Shown: positions 52,534 to 62,723 of the stretch, in pieces
Layout: every line of letters begins with the position of its first letter
Numbering within the stretch: the stretch's first letter is position 1
Origin: Gammaproteobacteria bacterium
GTDB taxonomy: Bacteria > Pseudomonadota > Gammaproteobacteria > Steroidobacterales > Steroidobacteraceae
Reading direction: 5' to 3'
Assembly (NCBI GenBank): GCA_025350055.1
Contig: JANXYK010000004.1
Coordinates: forward strand, 1 to 62,723
Length of the DNA stretch: 62,723 bases
The notes under the pieces: generated by a model
Told to the model about the DNA's origin: nothing
The model's input: only the letters and a program-made list of their open reading frames with translations
Databases searched by the model: none
Translations under genes and position numbers: made by a program

Positions 52534-54021
52534 TTAAGATTTGTTGGGATTTCGCCCCAGGGGCTCCCGGCTCATGGCGGCGCCTATCTCCAGGATCGCA
52601 TCGAGCATGATTTTCAGGTCGCGCGACTCGGTACGGTGGTTGGCGATGGCCGCACGCAGGCAATACTGCCCGTTGAGCGTGGTGTAGGACGGCGCGGCGA
52701 TGCCGCTCTCGTGCAGGCGGATCAGCAATTCTTCATTGAAGGCATTGAGCTGATCGGGCGCCAGATTCGGCGGTCGATAGCGCCAGCAGACGATATTCAG
52801 CACCACCGGCGCCATCAACTCCAGCAGCGGCTCGGCACGAATCAGCGCCGCGAGCTCATGCGCCTGGTCGATGTTCTGGTCGATCAGCCGCCCGAACTTG
52901 TCGAGCCCGTGTTCCTTGAACGACAGCCAGACCTTGAGCGCGCGAAAGCCGCGCGAGAGCTGCGGACCATAGTCGCTGAACCACACTGCGCCACTCGCGA
53001 GCCCACGCTCCGCATGCTTGAGGTAGGCCGGCGTCAGCGCAAAGGTGGCGCGTTGCGCGGCGCTGTTGCGCACCAGCGTGCAGCCGGCTTCGAACGGAAC
53101 ATGCAGCCACTTGTGCAGATCGAGCGCCACCGAATCGGCGAGCTCGATGCCGGCCAGCAGCTCGCGGCGCCGTGGCGCGAGCGTGACCACAGCGCCGATG
53201 GCGCCATCGACGTGGTACCAGAGCTTCTCGCGCTTGCACAGCGCAGCCAAGGCCTTGAGATCATCGACCGCACCGGTGTTGATCGTGCCCGCATTGCCGA
53301 TCACGCAGGCGGGCTTGCAGCCGCGCGCGTGATCCTCATCGATCATGCGCTGCAATGCTGCCAGGTCGATGCGATAGTCGGCATCCACCGGCACCTTGCG
53401 CAGTGACTGGTTGCCGAGACCCAGCATTTCCACGGCCTTCTGCGCGCAGCTGTGCACTTCCACCGAGGCATAGACGCGCAGCGGCGCGGCTTGTGCGCCC
53501 ACACCCTGCTCGCGCAGGTCGCAGTCAGCCGTGGCATTGCGTGCCACGGCCAGGGCCACCAGGTTGGCCATCGAGGCACCGCTCAACAACAGTCCGCTCG
53601 CCTCGGCCGGAAAGCCGACAATTTCCTTGCACCAGTCGACGACCTGACTTTCCACCTGGATCGCCACGTGGTTGCCGCCACCCATGTTCGGATTGACGAT
53701 CGCGCTCAGGAAGTCGCCGATCGCACCCAGCGGCGTGCCGTTGCCCATGAACCAGGAATAGAAACGCGGATGCACGTTGCCCATCGGGTACGGCAACACC
53801 CAGTCGTGGAAATCCTGGTAGGCGCGCTCGGCGCCCTGGGGCGTGCGGGGCAACGCTTGATGAAACTGCGCGGCAATGGCGGCCGGTGTCGGCTGCCACA
53901 CCGGGCGTTCGCGCACGCTGCTGAGCCAATCAAAGGCATCGTCGACTGCACGATGCGCAAGTGCGCGCATTGCGGGCCAGTCTTCAGGATCCAGGGTTTC
54001 AGGTGCGTCGTTTGCGCTCAT
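52534..54021 (-). CDS. PLP-dependent group II amino-acid decarboxylase (aromatic-L-amino-acid type)
   Basis: A 495-residue enzyme of the DOPA/tyrosine/tryptophan decarboxylase family. Signatures are HPRFYSWFMGNGTPLGAIGD, LLLSGASMANLVALAVARN, the His stacking on PLP in SVEVHSCAQKA, YHVDGAIGA (Asp pairing with the PLP nitrogen) and the Schiff-base Lys in ALDLHKWLHVPFEAGC. It would convert an aromatic amino acid to its amine. It lies downstream of the hpaE-PrpB pair on the same strand, which would fit making tyramine or dopamine that feeds the homoprotocatechuate pathway; that link is inference. Confidence 0.88.
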   Translation of the reverse strand: MSANDAPETLDPEDWPAMRALAHRAVDDAFDWLSSVRERPVWQPTPAAIAAQFHQALPRTPQGAERAYQDFHDWVLPYPMGNVHPRFYSWFMGNGTPLGAIGDFLSAIVNPNMGGGNHVAIQVESQVVDWCKEIVGFPAEASGLLLSGASMANLVALAVARNATADCDLREQGVGAQAAPLRVYASVEVHSCAQKAVEMLGLGNQSLRKVPVDADYRIDLAALQRMIDEDHARGCKPACVIGNAGTINTGAVDDLKALAALCKREKLWYHVDGAIGAVVTLAPRRRELLAGIELADSVALDLHKWLHVPFEAGCTLVRNSAAQRATFALTPAYLKHAERGLASGAVWFSDYGPQLSRGFRALKVWLSFKEHGLDKFGRLIDQNIDQAHELAALIRAEPLLELMAPVVLNIVCWRYRPPNLAPDQLNAFNEELLIRLHESGIAAPSYTTLNGQYCLRAAIANHRTESRDLKIMLDAILEIGAAMSREPLGRNPNKS

Positions 54022-54081
54022 GCGTAGTCCACTTGCTGTACTCGCTCACCGAGGTCGGCCGCTTCGCTCCAGACTTCGCTG

Positions 54082-54987
54082 CTATTTTTCCTTGCCAGCC
54101 GCAAACAGCTCATCGAGCTTCTGTTCGTAGGCATGGTAGTCGAGATATCGATACAGGTCGGCGCGGGTCTGCATACGCTCGATGAAGGAGCGCTGCGTGC
54201 CTTCCTTGCGGATGGTCTGCATGCACTCGAGCGCCGCGGCATTCATCGCGCGATAGACGCCACAACAATAGAGCACGATATCAACGCCGGCCCCGCCCAG
54301 CTCTTCGCGCGTGAACAGCGGCGTCTGGCCGAATTCCGTGATGTTGGCAAGGATCGGCACGCCGACCGCCTTGCGGATGCGCGCATAGTCGGCCAACGAG
54401 GTGACGGCCTCGGGGAAGATCATGTCGGCACCCGCGGCAACGCAGGCCTGCCCACGCTCGATCGCACGCTCGATGCCCTCGCTCGCGAGCGCATCGGTGC
54501 GCGCCATGATCACGAACTGCGCATCAGTGCGTGCATCGACCGCCGCTTTGATGCGATCAACCATCTCGGCCTGCGGCACCACTTCCTTGCCCGGACGGTG
54601 GCCGCAACGCTTGGCCTGCACCTGATCCTCGATGTGCAATCCCGCAGCGCCCGCCTTGATAAAGGCTTTCACGGTGCGCGCGATGTTGAAGGCACCGCCC
54701 CACCCGGTGTCGGCATCCACCAGCAACGGCAGGTTCACCACGTCGGTGATGCGCCCGATTTCCGTGACCACATCCTGCATGCTGCTGATGCCCAGATCCG
54801 GCATGCCCAGCGTGTTGGCAGCAAGGCCGCCGCCGCTCAGATAGATCGCGCGGTAGCCTGTGGCCTGTGCCATGCGCGCAATGTAGGGATTGATCGTGCC
54901 CAGCACCTGCAGCGGGCGCTCGGCGGCCAGTGCGGTGCGCAGTCGCGCACCGGCTGATGAGGGCGTGGGCTCCGACTTTGCGGTCAT
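54082..54987 (-). CDS. Isocitrate lyase/PEP mutase superfamily protein (PrpB-like)
   Basis: A 301-residue carbon-carbon lyase. The start at 54987 has a GGAG site. The superfamily signatures are [32 protein letters not shown] (metal-binding Asp), [20 protein letters not shown] with the catalytic KRCGH loop, and [10 protein letters not shown]. Methylisocitrate lyase is the closest named function, but 2,3-dimethylmalate lyase and oxaloacetate decarboxylase have the same motifs. It is 73 bp after hpaE on the same strand, so it may process a C3-C4 acid from the ring-cleavage pathway. Confidence 0.85.
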   Translation of the reverse strand: MTAKSEPTPSSAGARLRTALAAERPLQVLGTINPYIARMAQATGYRAIYLSGGGLAANTLGMPDLGISSMQDVVTEIGRITDVVNLPLLVDADTGWGGAFNIARTVKAFIKAGAAGLHIEDQVQAKRCGHRPGKEVVPQAEMVDRIKAAVDARTDAQFVIMARTDALASEGIERAIERGQACVAAGADMIFPEAVTSLADYARIRKAVGVPILANITEFGQTPLFTREELGGAGVDIVLYCCGVYRAMNAAALECMQTIRKEGTQRSFIERMQTRADLYRYLDYHAYEQKLDELFAAGKEK

Positions 54988-55060
54988 GCCGGTCTCCGGA
55001 AGCCAGGCAGCAATGCTGGCGCGCACATTCTCCCACAGCCGGCGCCGCTGTGCCCGCCGG

Positions 55061-56614
<1,554 letters not shown>

Positions 56615-56651
56615 GATGCACCCCGCTTCCGCGCCCGTTTCTGTCAGAACA

Positions 56652-56663
56652 TTAACATGTTAA
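56652..56663. promoter_or_regulatory. Palindromic operator 1 (probable HpaR site), hpaE side
   Basis: TTAACATGTTAA is a perfect 12-bp palindrome 38 bp upstream of hpaE. An identical copy lies 80 bp away beside hpaG1. The MarR-type gene at the end of the rightward operon is the obvious binder. Confidence 0.75.
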
Positions 56664-56731
56664 CTAAACACTGTCACGGCCAGATAGTGCTGCTGCGCGC
56701 ATTTGCCGCCAGCGGATTGCCAGCCGATTGC

Positions 56732-56743
56732 TTAACATGTTAA
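56732..56743. promoter_or_regulatory. Palindromic operator 2 (probable HpaR site), hpaG1 side
   Basis: Second exact copy of TTAACATGTTAA, 12 bp before the hpaG1 ATG, where a bound protein would block initiation. Centre-to-centre distance from operator 1 is 80 bp, which would allow cooperative binding or a small loop. Confidence 0.75.
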
Positions 56744-56755
56744 TGTTTTGGCTAG

Positions 56756-57469
56756 ATGCGCAACTCCTGGCTGAATCTGTACGGCAAACCCGCGGCCCAG
56801 GTCGCGGTCTACGGCACTGCGCTGAACTTCCGCAGCGCTCTGGCGGCACTTGGCGAGGCCGTCAATGCACCGCCCTACCAGGCGCCACCGCACGCACCGA
56901 TCCTGTACCTGAAGCCGCGCAATACCTGGCTGGAAGCTGGCGCTCCGGTAGTCCTGCCGGCCGGGCATGAGGCTGTAGCCGTCGGGCCAACCCTGGGCGT
57001 GGTGATCGGCCAGCCAGCCACGCGGGTCAGCGCCTCGGCAGCCATGGGCCATGTGGCCGGCTACACGATCGTCAACGACCTCGCCCTGCCCCACAGCAGC
57101 TACTTCCGCCCGGCCATACAGCAGCAATGCCGTGATGGTTTTTGCCCGATCGGCCCCTCGCTGATCGAGGCTACCGCGATCGCCCATCCTGGCGCGCTGG
57201 AACTGCGCGCCTACATCAATGGCGAGCTGCGCCTGACCTGCAGCACCGCGGAACTGATTCGCCCGCTGCCGCAGTTGATCGCCGATATCAGTGAGTTCAT
57301 GACTTTGCAGCGCGGCGACCTGCTGCTCGTGGGCCTGCCTGCGAAGCTGCCACTGGCGCGCGCTGGTGATCGCATGGCAGTCGAGATCGAAGGCCTCGGG
57401 CGCCTGGAAAATCCATTGCTCGCGGTTGGCGCGGACAGCGACACGGCCGCGATGGGTGGCGCACCATGA
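56756..57469 (+). CDS. hpaG1: HpaG1: FAH-fold subunit (N-terminal half of HpaG)
   Basis: Corresponds to the N-terminal half of the bifunctional HpaG/HpcE decarboxylase-isomerase. The 237-residue protein has the FAH fold (HAPILYLKPRNTWLEAGAPV, TLGVVIGQPATRVSASAAMG, HVAGYTIVNDLALP, SEFMTLQRGDLLLVGLP). Where the partner HpaG2 has the metal-binding Glu-x-Glu, this protein reads VGPTLGVVIG, so the acidic pair is missing and it may be a structural or specialised subunit. It overlaps hpaG2 by 4 bp. Confidence 0.85.
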   Translation: MRNSWLNLYGKPAAQVAVYGTALNFRSALAALGEAVNAPPYQAPPHAPILYLKPRNTWLEAGAPVVLPAGHEAVAVGPTLGVVIGQPATRVSASAAMGHVAGYTIVNDLALPHSSYFRPAIQQQCRDGFCPIGPSLIEATAIAHPGALELRAYINGELRLTCSTAELIRPLPQLIADISEFMTLQRGDLLLVGLPAKLPLARAGDRMAVEIEGLGRLENPLLAVGADSDTAAMGGAP

Positions 57470-58227
57470 GACACGCGCGCATTGCCTGGGCCGGGGCGAT
57501 TCACGACGCCATCGAAGTGAACGGCCAATTGCGGCTCGCCGACGGCCGGGTACCCGCCGAAGGCGAGGTCGTGTGGTTGCCACCCGTCAAAGCGCAGACG
57601 GTATTTGCGGTCGGGCTCAACTACGCCGATCACGTGCGCGAACTGAGCTTCAAGCCACCCACCGAACCGCTGGTGTTCCTGAAGGGCCCGAACACGCTCG
57701 CCGGACATCGTGCGCAGACGCCCCGCCCCGCCAGCGTCAAGTTCATGCATTACGAGTGCGAGCTCGCGGTAGTCATCGGCCGCACTGCCAGCCGCGTGAG
57801 CCGCGATGCCGCGCTCGACTACGTGGCCGGCTATACCATCGGCAACGACTACGCGATCCGCGACTATCTAGAGAACTACTACCGCCCCAACCTGCGGGTG
57901 AAGAATCGCGACTCGGCCACCCTGCTCGGGCCGTGGCTGACTGACGCCGCCGATGTGCCTGACCCGATGAACCTCGCACTGCGCACGATGGTGAACGGCA
58001 AGCTCACGCAGCAAGGCACGACCGCGGATATGATCTTTGGCGTGGCACAACTGATCGAGTACCTGAGCAGCTTCATGACCTTGGGTGCCGGCGATGTCAT
58101 ATTGACCGGCACGCCGGAGGGCGTCGTCAACGTCAATCCCGGCGACGTCGTGGTCACACAGATCGAGTCGCTCGGCAGTCTCACGAGCCTGATAGTCGCC
58201 GATCCGCGCGACGGCGTACGCGAGTAA
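57466..58227 (+). CDS. hpaG2: HpaG2: 5-oxopent-3-ene-1,2,5-tricarboxylate decarboxylase / 2-hydroxyhepta-2,4-diene-1,7-dioate isomerase
   Basis: Corresponds to the C-terminal half of HpaG. The 253-residue FAH-fold enzyme has FAVGLNYADHVRELSFKPPT, VFLKGPNTLAGH, the metal site Glu-x-Glu in HYECELAVVIG, GYTIGNDYAIRDYLENYYRP and GDVILTGTPEGV. It decarboxylates the tricarboxylate and isomerises the product. The start overlaps hpaG1 by ATGA and the stop is 2 bp before hpaD. Confidence 0.92.
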   Translation: MRHARIAWAGAIHDAIEVNGQLRLADGRVPAEGEVVWLPPVKAQTVFAVGLNYADHVRELSFKPPTEPLVFLKGPNTLAGHRAQTPRPASVKFMHYECELAVVIGRTASRVSRDAALDYVAGYTIGNDYAIRDYLENYYRPNLRVKNRDSATLLGPWLTDAADVPDPMNLALRTMVNGKLTQQGTTADMIFGVAQLIEYLSSFMTLGAGDVILTGTPEGVVNVNPGDVVVTQIESLGSLTSLIVADPRDGVRE

Positions 58228-58229
58228 TC

Positions 58230-59087
58230 ATGGGCAAGCTGGCATTGGCGGCGAAGATCACGCATGTACCCTCGATGTACATCTCCGAACTCCCCGGCCG
58301 CCACCACGGTTGTCGCGAAGCGGCGATCCAAGGTCATCGGGAGATCGGGCGGCGCTGCCGCCAACTGGGAGTGGATACGATTGTAGTGCTCGACGTGCAC
58401 TGGCTGGTGAACGCGGGCTACCACATCAACTGCGGGCCGCGCTTCAAGGGCATCTACACCAGCAACGAGTTGCCGCATTTCATCCATGACATGAGCTATG
58501 AGTATTCGGGCAACCCGGAGCTTGGCCGGCAGATCGCCGCGCAGGCCACGGCGCGCGGCGTGCACACGCGCGCGCACGAGATGGCCAGCCTCGAACTCGA
58601 ATACGGCACGCTGGTGCCGATGCGCTACATGAACAGCGACCAGCACTTCAAGGTGGTCTCGGTAGCGGCCTGGTGCGCCTGGCACAAACTGGAATCGAGT
58701 CGCGACTTCGGCGCGGCACTCGGCGAAGCCATCGCGGCCAGCGACTCCACGGTCGCGGTATTGGCGAGCGGCTCGCTCTCGCACCGCTTCAGCGATAATG
58801 GCAGCCCGGAAGAGTCGATGTTCAGCATCAGCAAGGAATTCTTCCGCCAGGTCGACCTGCGCGTGGTCGACCTGTGGAAGCGCGGCGAGTTCAAGACCTT
58901 CATCGATATGCTGCCCGAGTACGCCGATCGCTGCGAGGGCGAAGGGCTGATGCACGACACGGCGATGCTGCTGGGCCTGCTGGGCTGGGATCGTTACCGA
59001 CAACCGGTGGAGATCATCACCGAATACTTCGCCAGCTCTGGCACCGGCCAGATCAATGCGATCTTTCCCTTGCCGCCAGGCGCCTGA
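58230..59087 (+). CDS. hpaD: 3,4-dihydroxyphenylacetate 2,3-dioxygenase
   Basis: Extradiol ring cleavage of homoprotocatechuate, the key step of the pathway. The 285-residue protein belongs to the LigB-type (class III) extradiol family. Its Fe ligand regions are KITHVPSMYISELPG (His12), DTIVVLDVHWLVNAGYHINC and ASLELEYGTLVPMRYM. VLASGSLSHRFSDNG is a further conserved segment with a catalytic His. Normal length for E. coli-type HpaD. Confidence 0.93.
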   Translation: MGKLALAAKITHVPSMYISELPGRHHGCREAAIQGHREIGRRCRQLGVDTIVVLDVHWLVNAGYHINCGPRFKGIYTSNELPHFIHDMSYEYSGNPELGRQIAAQATARGVHTRAHEMASLELEYGTLVPMRYMNSDQHFKVVSVAAWCAWHKLESSRDFGAALGEAIAASDSTVAVLASGSLSHRFSDNGSPEESMFSISKEFFRQVDLRVVDLWKRGEFKTFIDMLPEYADRCEGEGLMHDTAMLLGLLGWDRYRQPVEIITEYFASSGTGQINAIFPLPPGA

Positions 59088-59093
59088 GCCGTC

Positions 59094-59489
59094 ATGCCAC
59101 ACCTGATCGTCGAATACACCGACAACCTGGCCGCTGAGGGCGACATACGCGGTCTGCTGCGCAAGGCCAACAAAGTCCTGATCGCACAAGGCGGCGTGTT
59201 CAAGCCCGGCGCCGTGCGCTCGCGCGCCCTCGAGCTGCACGATTACTGCATGGCGGATGATCAGGCCGACTACGCCTTCGTGCATTGCACGCTCAAGATC
59301 GGCGCCGGACGCACCGACCCCGAAAAGCGTGCCGCCTGCAGCGCGCTGTTCGACATGATCAAGGAGCATTTCGCTGCGCTCTACGCACGCCGCTACCTCG
59401 CGCTGTCGCTGGAACTGTACGAGTTCAATGAAGGCGGCACCTACAAGCACAACAACGTGCACGCGCGCTTCGACAGCGCGACGCACTGA
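59094..59489 (+). CDS. hpaF: 5-carboxymethyl-2-hydroxymuconate delta-isomerase
   Basis: Small tautomerase-like isomerase. The 131-residue protein begins MPHLIVEYTDNL, so Pro1 after Met removal is the catalytic base typical of the tautomerase superfamily. Other segments are DYAFVHCTLKIGAGRTDPEK and LSLELYEFNEGGTYKHNNVH. It lies 6 bp after hpaD. Confidence 0.93.
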   Translation: MPHLIVEYTDNLAAEGDIRGLLRKANKVLIAQGGVFKPGAVRSRALELHDYCMADDQADYAFVHCTLKIGAGRTDPEKRAACSALFDMIKEHFAALYARRYLALSLELYEFNEGGTYKHNNVHARFDSATH

Positions 59490-59510
59490 GCCCCTGCACC
59501 GGAGTCGAAC

Positions 59511-60335
59511 ATGAGCATCAACCGCACCGCCACGCTGAGCGCCGCGCAAGTCGAAGACGCCGCGCGCCGCATCCACAATGCCGAGCGCAGCCGTACGCAG
59601 ATTGGGCAGCTCTCGGTGCAATACCCTTCGATGAACATCGAGGATGCCTATGCCGTGCAGCGCCGCTGGGTGACGATGAAGCTGGCCGAGGGTCGCACAC
59701 TGCGCGGCCACAAGGTGGGGCTCACCTCGCGCGCGATGCAACAGTCCTCGAACATCAACGAGCCCGACTTCGGCGATCTGCTGGACGACATGTTCTTCCA
59801 TTCCGGCGCCGACCTGCCGATGCAGCGCTTCATCGTGCCGCGGGTGGAGGTGGAACTGGCCTTCGTGCTGGGCCGTCCATTGCGCGGACCCGGCGTCACG
59901 CTGTTCGATGTGCTGAGCGCCACCGAATACGTGGTGCCGGCACTCGAGATCATCGATGCGCGCATTCAGCAGATCGATCCTGCGACCAAGACCACGCGCA
60001 AGGTCACCGACACGATCTCCGACAACGCCGCCAACGCGGCGATCGTGATCGGCGGGCGGCCCATCAAGCCGCAGGATGTCGACCTGCGTTGGGTCTCGGC
60101 GCTGCTCTATCACAATGGTGGCATCGAAGAATCGGGCGTCGCCGCCGCGGTACTGAATCACCCCGCCAATGGCGTGGTGTGGCTGGCGAACAAGCTGTCG
60201 CAGTACGGTGTGGGACTGAGTGCCGGCCAGACAATCCTTGGCGGCTCGTTCACGCGACCCGTGAATGCCAAAACCGGCGACCTGTTCCACGCCGACTACG
60301 GCGCGCTCGGCGCCATCACCTGCCGTTTCGTCTGA
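59511..60335 (+). CDS. hpaH: 2-oxo-hept-4-ene-1,7-dioate hydratase
   Basis: Adds water to the oxoheptenedioate. The 274-residue FAH/MhpD-like hydratase has [14 protein letters not shown]-like [40 protein letters not shown] (metal-binding Glu residues), [27 protein letters not shown] and [16 protein letters not shown]. The start is preceded by a CGGAG site. Order D-F-H-I is the standard hpa arrangement. Confidence 0.93.
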   Translation: MSINRTATLSAAQVEDAARRIHNAERSRTQIGQLSVQYPSMNIEDAYAVQRRWVTMKLAEGRTLRGHKVGLTSRAMQQSSNINEPDFGDLLDDMFFHSGADLPMQRFIVPRVEVELAFVLGRPLRGPGVTLFDVLSATEYVVPALEIIDARIQQIDPATKTTRKVTDTISDNAANAAIVIGGRPIKPQDVDLRWVSALLYHNGGIEESGVAAAVLNHPANGVVWLANKLSQYGVGLSAGQTILGGSFTRPVNAKTGDLFHADYGALGAITCRFV

Positions 60336-60345
60336 AGGTGCCGCG

Positions 60346-61137
60346 ATGAAGACCCCCGTCAATACATTCAAGGCTGCGCTCGCTGCGCGCCGTGTGCAGA
60401 TCGGACTGTGGAGCGGCCTGGCCGATAGCTACTGCGCCGAGATTTGCGCGGGCGCCGGCTTCGACTGGATGGCGCTCGATGCCGAGCACGCGCCCAACGA
60501 CCTGCGCACGCTGCTGGCGCAATTGCAGGCCATGGCGCCCTACCCGGTCGCACCGCTGGTGCGCGCCACCGTCGGCAACACCGCACACATCAAGCAGCTG
60601 CTCGACCTGGGCGCACAGACGTTGCTCGTACCGATCGTCGAGACCGCCGAACAGGCTACCGAGCTGGTGCGCGCCACGCGCTATCCACCGCAGGGCATAC
60701 GCGGCGTCGGCAGCGCGCTGGCGCGCGCCTCGCGCTGGAATCGCTACAACCACTACCTGCACGAGGCCGATGAGCAGATCTGCCTGATCGTGCAGATCGA
60801 GACGCTGCGCGGTATCGAACACCTGGATGCGATCGCGCGCGTGCCGGGCGTGGACGGCGTATTCATCGGTCCCGCCGACCTCAGCGCTTCGATGGGTCAT
60901 CGTGGGCAACCGGATCATCCGGAGGTGCAGGCCGTGATGGAACAGGCAGTGGCGAGAATTCTGGCCGCCGGCAAGGCCGCCGGCACGCTGCTGGCCAATG
61001 AAGCGCTGGCGCGCAAGTTCATCGCGCTCGGCTGCAGCTTCGTCGCGGTAGGCGTGGATACCCTGCTGCTGGCGCGGGCCACGCAGGAGCTGGCGCGCCG
61101 CTTCAAGGATACGGGCGGTGCGAATGCGCCGCTTTGA
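60346..61137 (+). CDS. hpaI: 4-hydroxy-2-oxoheptane-1,7-dioate aldolase
   Basis: Class II pyruvate aldolase producing pyruvate and succinic semialdehyde, the last pathway step. The 263-residue protein starts at ATG 60346. Signatures are [58 protein letters not shown] (metal-binding Glu) and [17 protein letters not shown] (metal-binding Asp). The stop lies inside the start of hpaR. Confidence 0.94.
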   Translation: MKTPVNTFKAALAARRVQIGLWSGLADSYCAEICAGAGFDWMALDAEHAPNDLRTLLAQLQAMAPYPVAPLVRATVGNTAHIKQLLDLGAQTLLVPIVETAEQATELVRATRYPPQGIRGVGSALARASRWNRYNHYLHEADEQICLIVQIETLRGIEHLDAIARVPGVDGVFIGPADLSASMGHRGQPDHPEVQAVMEQAVARILAAGKAAGTLLANEALARKFIALGCSFVAVGVDTLLLARATQELARRFKDTGGANAPL

Positions 61138-61597
61138 TCAATCGCTGCCGATGGCGCTGCTGGCGGCGCGCGAATCGATCATGGCCTTCTTCCGCCCGCA
61201 CCTGAACGAGCTGGGCCTGACCGAACAGCAGTGGCGCGTGATCCGCGTACTGCGCGAGCACGATGAGCTCGAGTTCCACGAGCTGGCCAGCATCGCCAAG
61301 CTCCTGCCGCCGAGCCTCTCGGGCATGCTCACGCGGCTCGAGCGCCTGCGGCTGATCAAGCGCCGCAAGCGCCGCAGCGACCAGCGCCGCCTGCATATCG
61401 CGCTCAGCCCCGAGGGCGTGGCGCGCTTCGATGTCGCCAGCCGGCAGATGGAGCGCATCTACCGCGATATCGAACAGCGCTTCGGCAAGCGCCGCCTGGC
61501 CTCACTGTTCAGCCTGCTGCACAGTGCTCGCGCGCTGCAGCCGGATCAGCCAGGACAACCGAGCCAGCGACGCAAGAACCGGGAGCAGACGCGATGA
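61124..61597 (+). CDS. hpaR: HpaR, MarR-family repressor of homoprotocatechuate degradation
   Basis: A 157-residue regulator from ATG 61124 (GTG 61118 is possible), overlapping hpaI by 14 bp. The MarR domain is [40 protein letters not shown], the HTH helices [20 protein letters not shown] and the wing [17 protein letters not shown], as in HpaR. A basic, Gln-rich tail follows. In E. coli HpaR represses the meta-operon until 4-hydroxyphenylacetate or its catechol is present; the two TTAACATGTTAA sites are the likely targets here. Confidence 0.9.
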   Translation: MRRFDQSLPMALLAARESIMAFFRPHLNELGLTEQQWRVIRVLREHDELEFHELASIAKLLPPSLSGMLTRLERLRLIKRRKRRSDQRRLHIALSPEGVARFDVASRQMERIYRDIEQRFGKRRLASLFSLLHSARALQPDQPGQPSQRRKNREQTR

Positions 61598-62723
61598 GTG
61601 CCATGACCACGGGCCAGGTGATCACCGATTCGCTGATCGCCCATGGCGTCGATACGGTGTTCGGCATTCCTGGCGCGCACATGTACGACTTCAACGATGC
61701 GCTCGCGCAGCGTCAGGACAAACTGCGCTTCATCACCACGCGCCATGAACAGGGCGCGGGCTACATGGCCTTCGGTTACGCCAAATCCACCGGCAAGGTC
61801 GGCACCTACACCGTGGTGCCCGGCCCCGGCGTGCTCAACTCGGGTGCCGCCCTGTGTACCGCCTACGGTGCGACCGCGCCCGTGCTATGCATCACGGGCA
61901 ACATCATGTCGCACCTGATCGGCCAGGGCCGCGGACAGCTGCACGAGCTGCCCGATCAGTTGGCGCTGCTGCGCGGACTCACCAAATGGAGCGAGCGCAT
62001 CAATCATCCGACCGAAGCGCCGCAGGTCATGGCCGAGGCCTTCCGGCAATTGCGCAGTGGGCGCGTACGCCCGGTGGCTGTCGAGTCACCTTGGGATGTA
62101 TTCGGCATGAAGGCTGAGGTCGCGCCAATCGCGCCCTTGCCAGCGCTCGCTCCGCCGTCACCGGATCCCGACGCCGTGCTCGCGGCCGCGAAACTGATCG
62201 CCGGCGCGAAGCGCCCCTTGATCTGTGTCGGTGCCGGCGCGCTCGATGCGGGCGCAGAAATCCTTGAACTCGCGCAGCAGCTACAGGCGCCAGTGACCGC
62301 ACACCGCAGCGGCAAGGGCATCGTCAGCGAGGACCTGCCCTACGGCATGTCGAGTGTTGCGGCCTGGGAATACTGGCGCGAGTGCGACCTGCTGATCGGC
62401 ATCGGCAGCCGCCTCGAGCTGCCCTACATGCGCTGGCGCTGGCAGCCCTTGGGCCTGACAGTAGTGCGCATCGACATCGATCCCACCGAGATGGTACGGC
62501 TCAAGCCCGATGTCGGCATCGTCAGCGATGCCGCGCTCGGCGCGCGCGCACTCAGCGCCGCGCTCGCGCGCGTCGATCAGAGGCGCGCGCCGCAGGCCGA
62601 GGCCTTCGCTGCCATCAAGCAGCGGGCCCAGGCGGCCATCCAGTCGGTGACGCCGCAGATGTCCTATATCAATGTCATGCGCGCGGTACTGCCGCGCGAT
62701 GGTTTTTATTGCGAGGAGATTTC
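61594..62723 (+). CDS. Thiamine-diphosphate-dependent enzyme (acetolactate synthase/decarboxylase family), 3' end outside window
   Basis: The ATG at 61594 overlaps the hpaR stop (ATGA); the frame is open to the window edge (376 codons). The N-terminal ThDP domain has VFGIPGAHMYDFNDALAQ and the catalytic Glu in ITTRHEQGAGYMAFGYA. The TPP central domain follows (RPLICVGAGALDAGAEILEL, DLLIGIGSRLELPYMRW). The C-terminal cofactor motif (GDG...N) is beyond the edge. It belongs with ThDP decarboxylases and ligases such as benzoylformate or indole/phenylpyruvate decarboxylases and acetolactate synthases. Coupling to hpaR suggests a feeder step, for example decarboxylation of an aromatic 2-oxo acid; this is inference. 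Confidence 0.85.
   Translation, partial: MSAMTTGQVITDSLIAHGVDTVFGIPGAHMYDFNDALAQRQDKLRFITTRHEQGAGYMAFGYAKSTGKVGTYTVVPGPGVLNSGAALCTAYGATAPVLCITGNIMSHLIGQGRGQLHELPDQLALLRGLTKWSERINHPTEAPQVMAEAFRQLRSGRVRPVAVESPWDVFGMKAEVAPIAPLPALAPPSPDPDAVLAAAKLIAGAKRPLICVGAGALDAGAEILELAQQLQAPVTAHRSGKGIVSEDLPYGMSSVAAWEYWRECDLLIGIGSRLELPYMRWRWQPLGLTVVRIDIDPTEMVRLKPDVGIVSDAALGARALSAALARVDQRRAPQAEAFAAIKQRAQAAIQSVTPQMSYINVMRAVLPRDGFYCEEI

Noticed and set aside
57879-60371. 830-codon minus-strand frame opposite hpaG2-D-F-H
   Set aside because: Its sequence is a His/Arg/Val-rich shadow; the plus strand encodes five recognisable hpa enzymes with normal spacing.

Overview
The window is GC-rich, gene-dense bacterial chromosome with almost every gap under 200 bp. 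The block queG / nnr-tsaE-amiC-mutL-miaA-hfq-hflX-hflK-hflC-purA is the standard gammaproteobacterial 'hfq superoperon'. With pcnB-folK-panB-panC, a type II secretion-like locus and two aromatic-acid catabolic operons, it points to an aerobic, catabolically versatile gammaproteobacterium, perhaps of the Steroidobacter/Nevskia type. That placement is an inference, not a measurement.

Layout. 1-8113 (minus): a translationally coupled secretion/pilus-like operon in the order lytic transglycosylase, gspG, gspF, gspE, then PilM-, PilN-, PilO- and PilP-like assembly proteins and a lipoprotein secretin cut by the window edge. 8322-12839: an ExeA-type ATPase fused to an FHA domain, a PAS/NarX-type histidine kinase, a bactofilin coupled to a zinc-ribbon protein, and a pirin. 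12874-20336: tyrosine breakdown through homogentisate (hpd, hmgA, fahA), with a MarR repressor, a fused enoyl-CoA hydratase/3-hydroxyacyl-CoA dehydrogenase, an amidohydrolase, a decayed hydrolase fragment and a divergent Lrp regulator. 20378-24701: a small lipoprotein, then an unassigned five-gene catabolic set (EthD-like, cyclase, cupin, SDR, 3-hydroxyacyl-CoA dehydrogenase). 24899-27070: a PAS-GGDEF-EAL protein. 27163-39577: the hfq superoperon and queG. 39574-45652: panC, panB, two unknown exported proteins, a deoxynucleoside kinase, folK and pcnB.

45730-47881 is the least ordinary part. A tRNA-Glu(CTC) gene with a good promoter is followed by a less GC-rich stretch holding a RelB/DinJ-like antitoxin gene overlapping a minimal nucleotidyltransferase gene, an apparent operator-promoter that would give a nearly leaderless transcript, and a broken small gene with one in-frame TAG. 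This is the best candidate in the window for an unusual system: the antitoxin type normally pairs with an RNase, not a nucleotidyltransferase.

47882-54021: a Tat-exported TIM-barrel protein, a metal ABC permease and binding protein without an ATPase, an outer-membrane porin-like protein, a small DUF2946-like protein and a PLP decarboxylase. 54082-62723: a homoprotocatechuate (hpa) degradation region. hpaE and a PrpB-like lyase run left; hpaG1-G2-D-F-H-I-R and a thiamine-diphosphate enzyme (cut by the right edge) run right. Two identical 12-bp palindromes in the divergent promoter are probably the HpaR operators. The window therefore encodes parts of two tyrosine routes, one through homogentisate and one through homoprotocatechuate.
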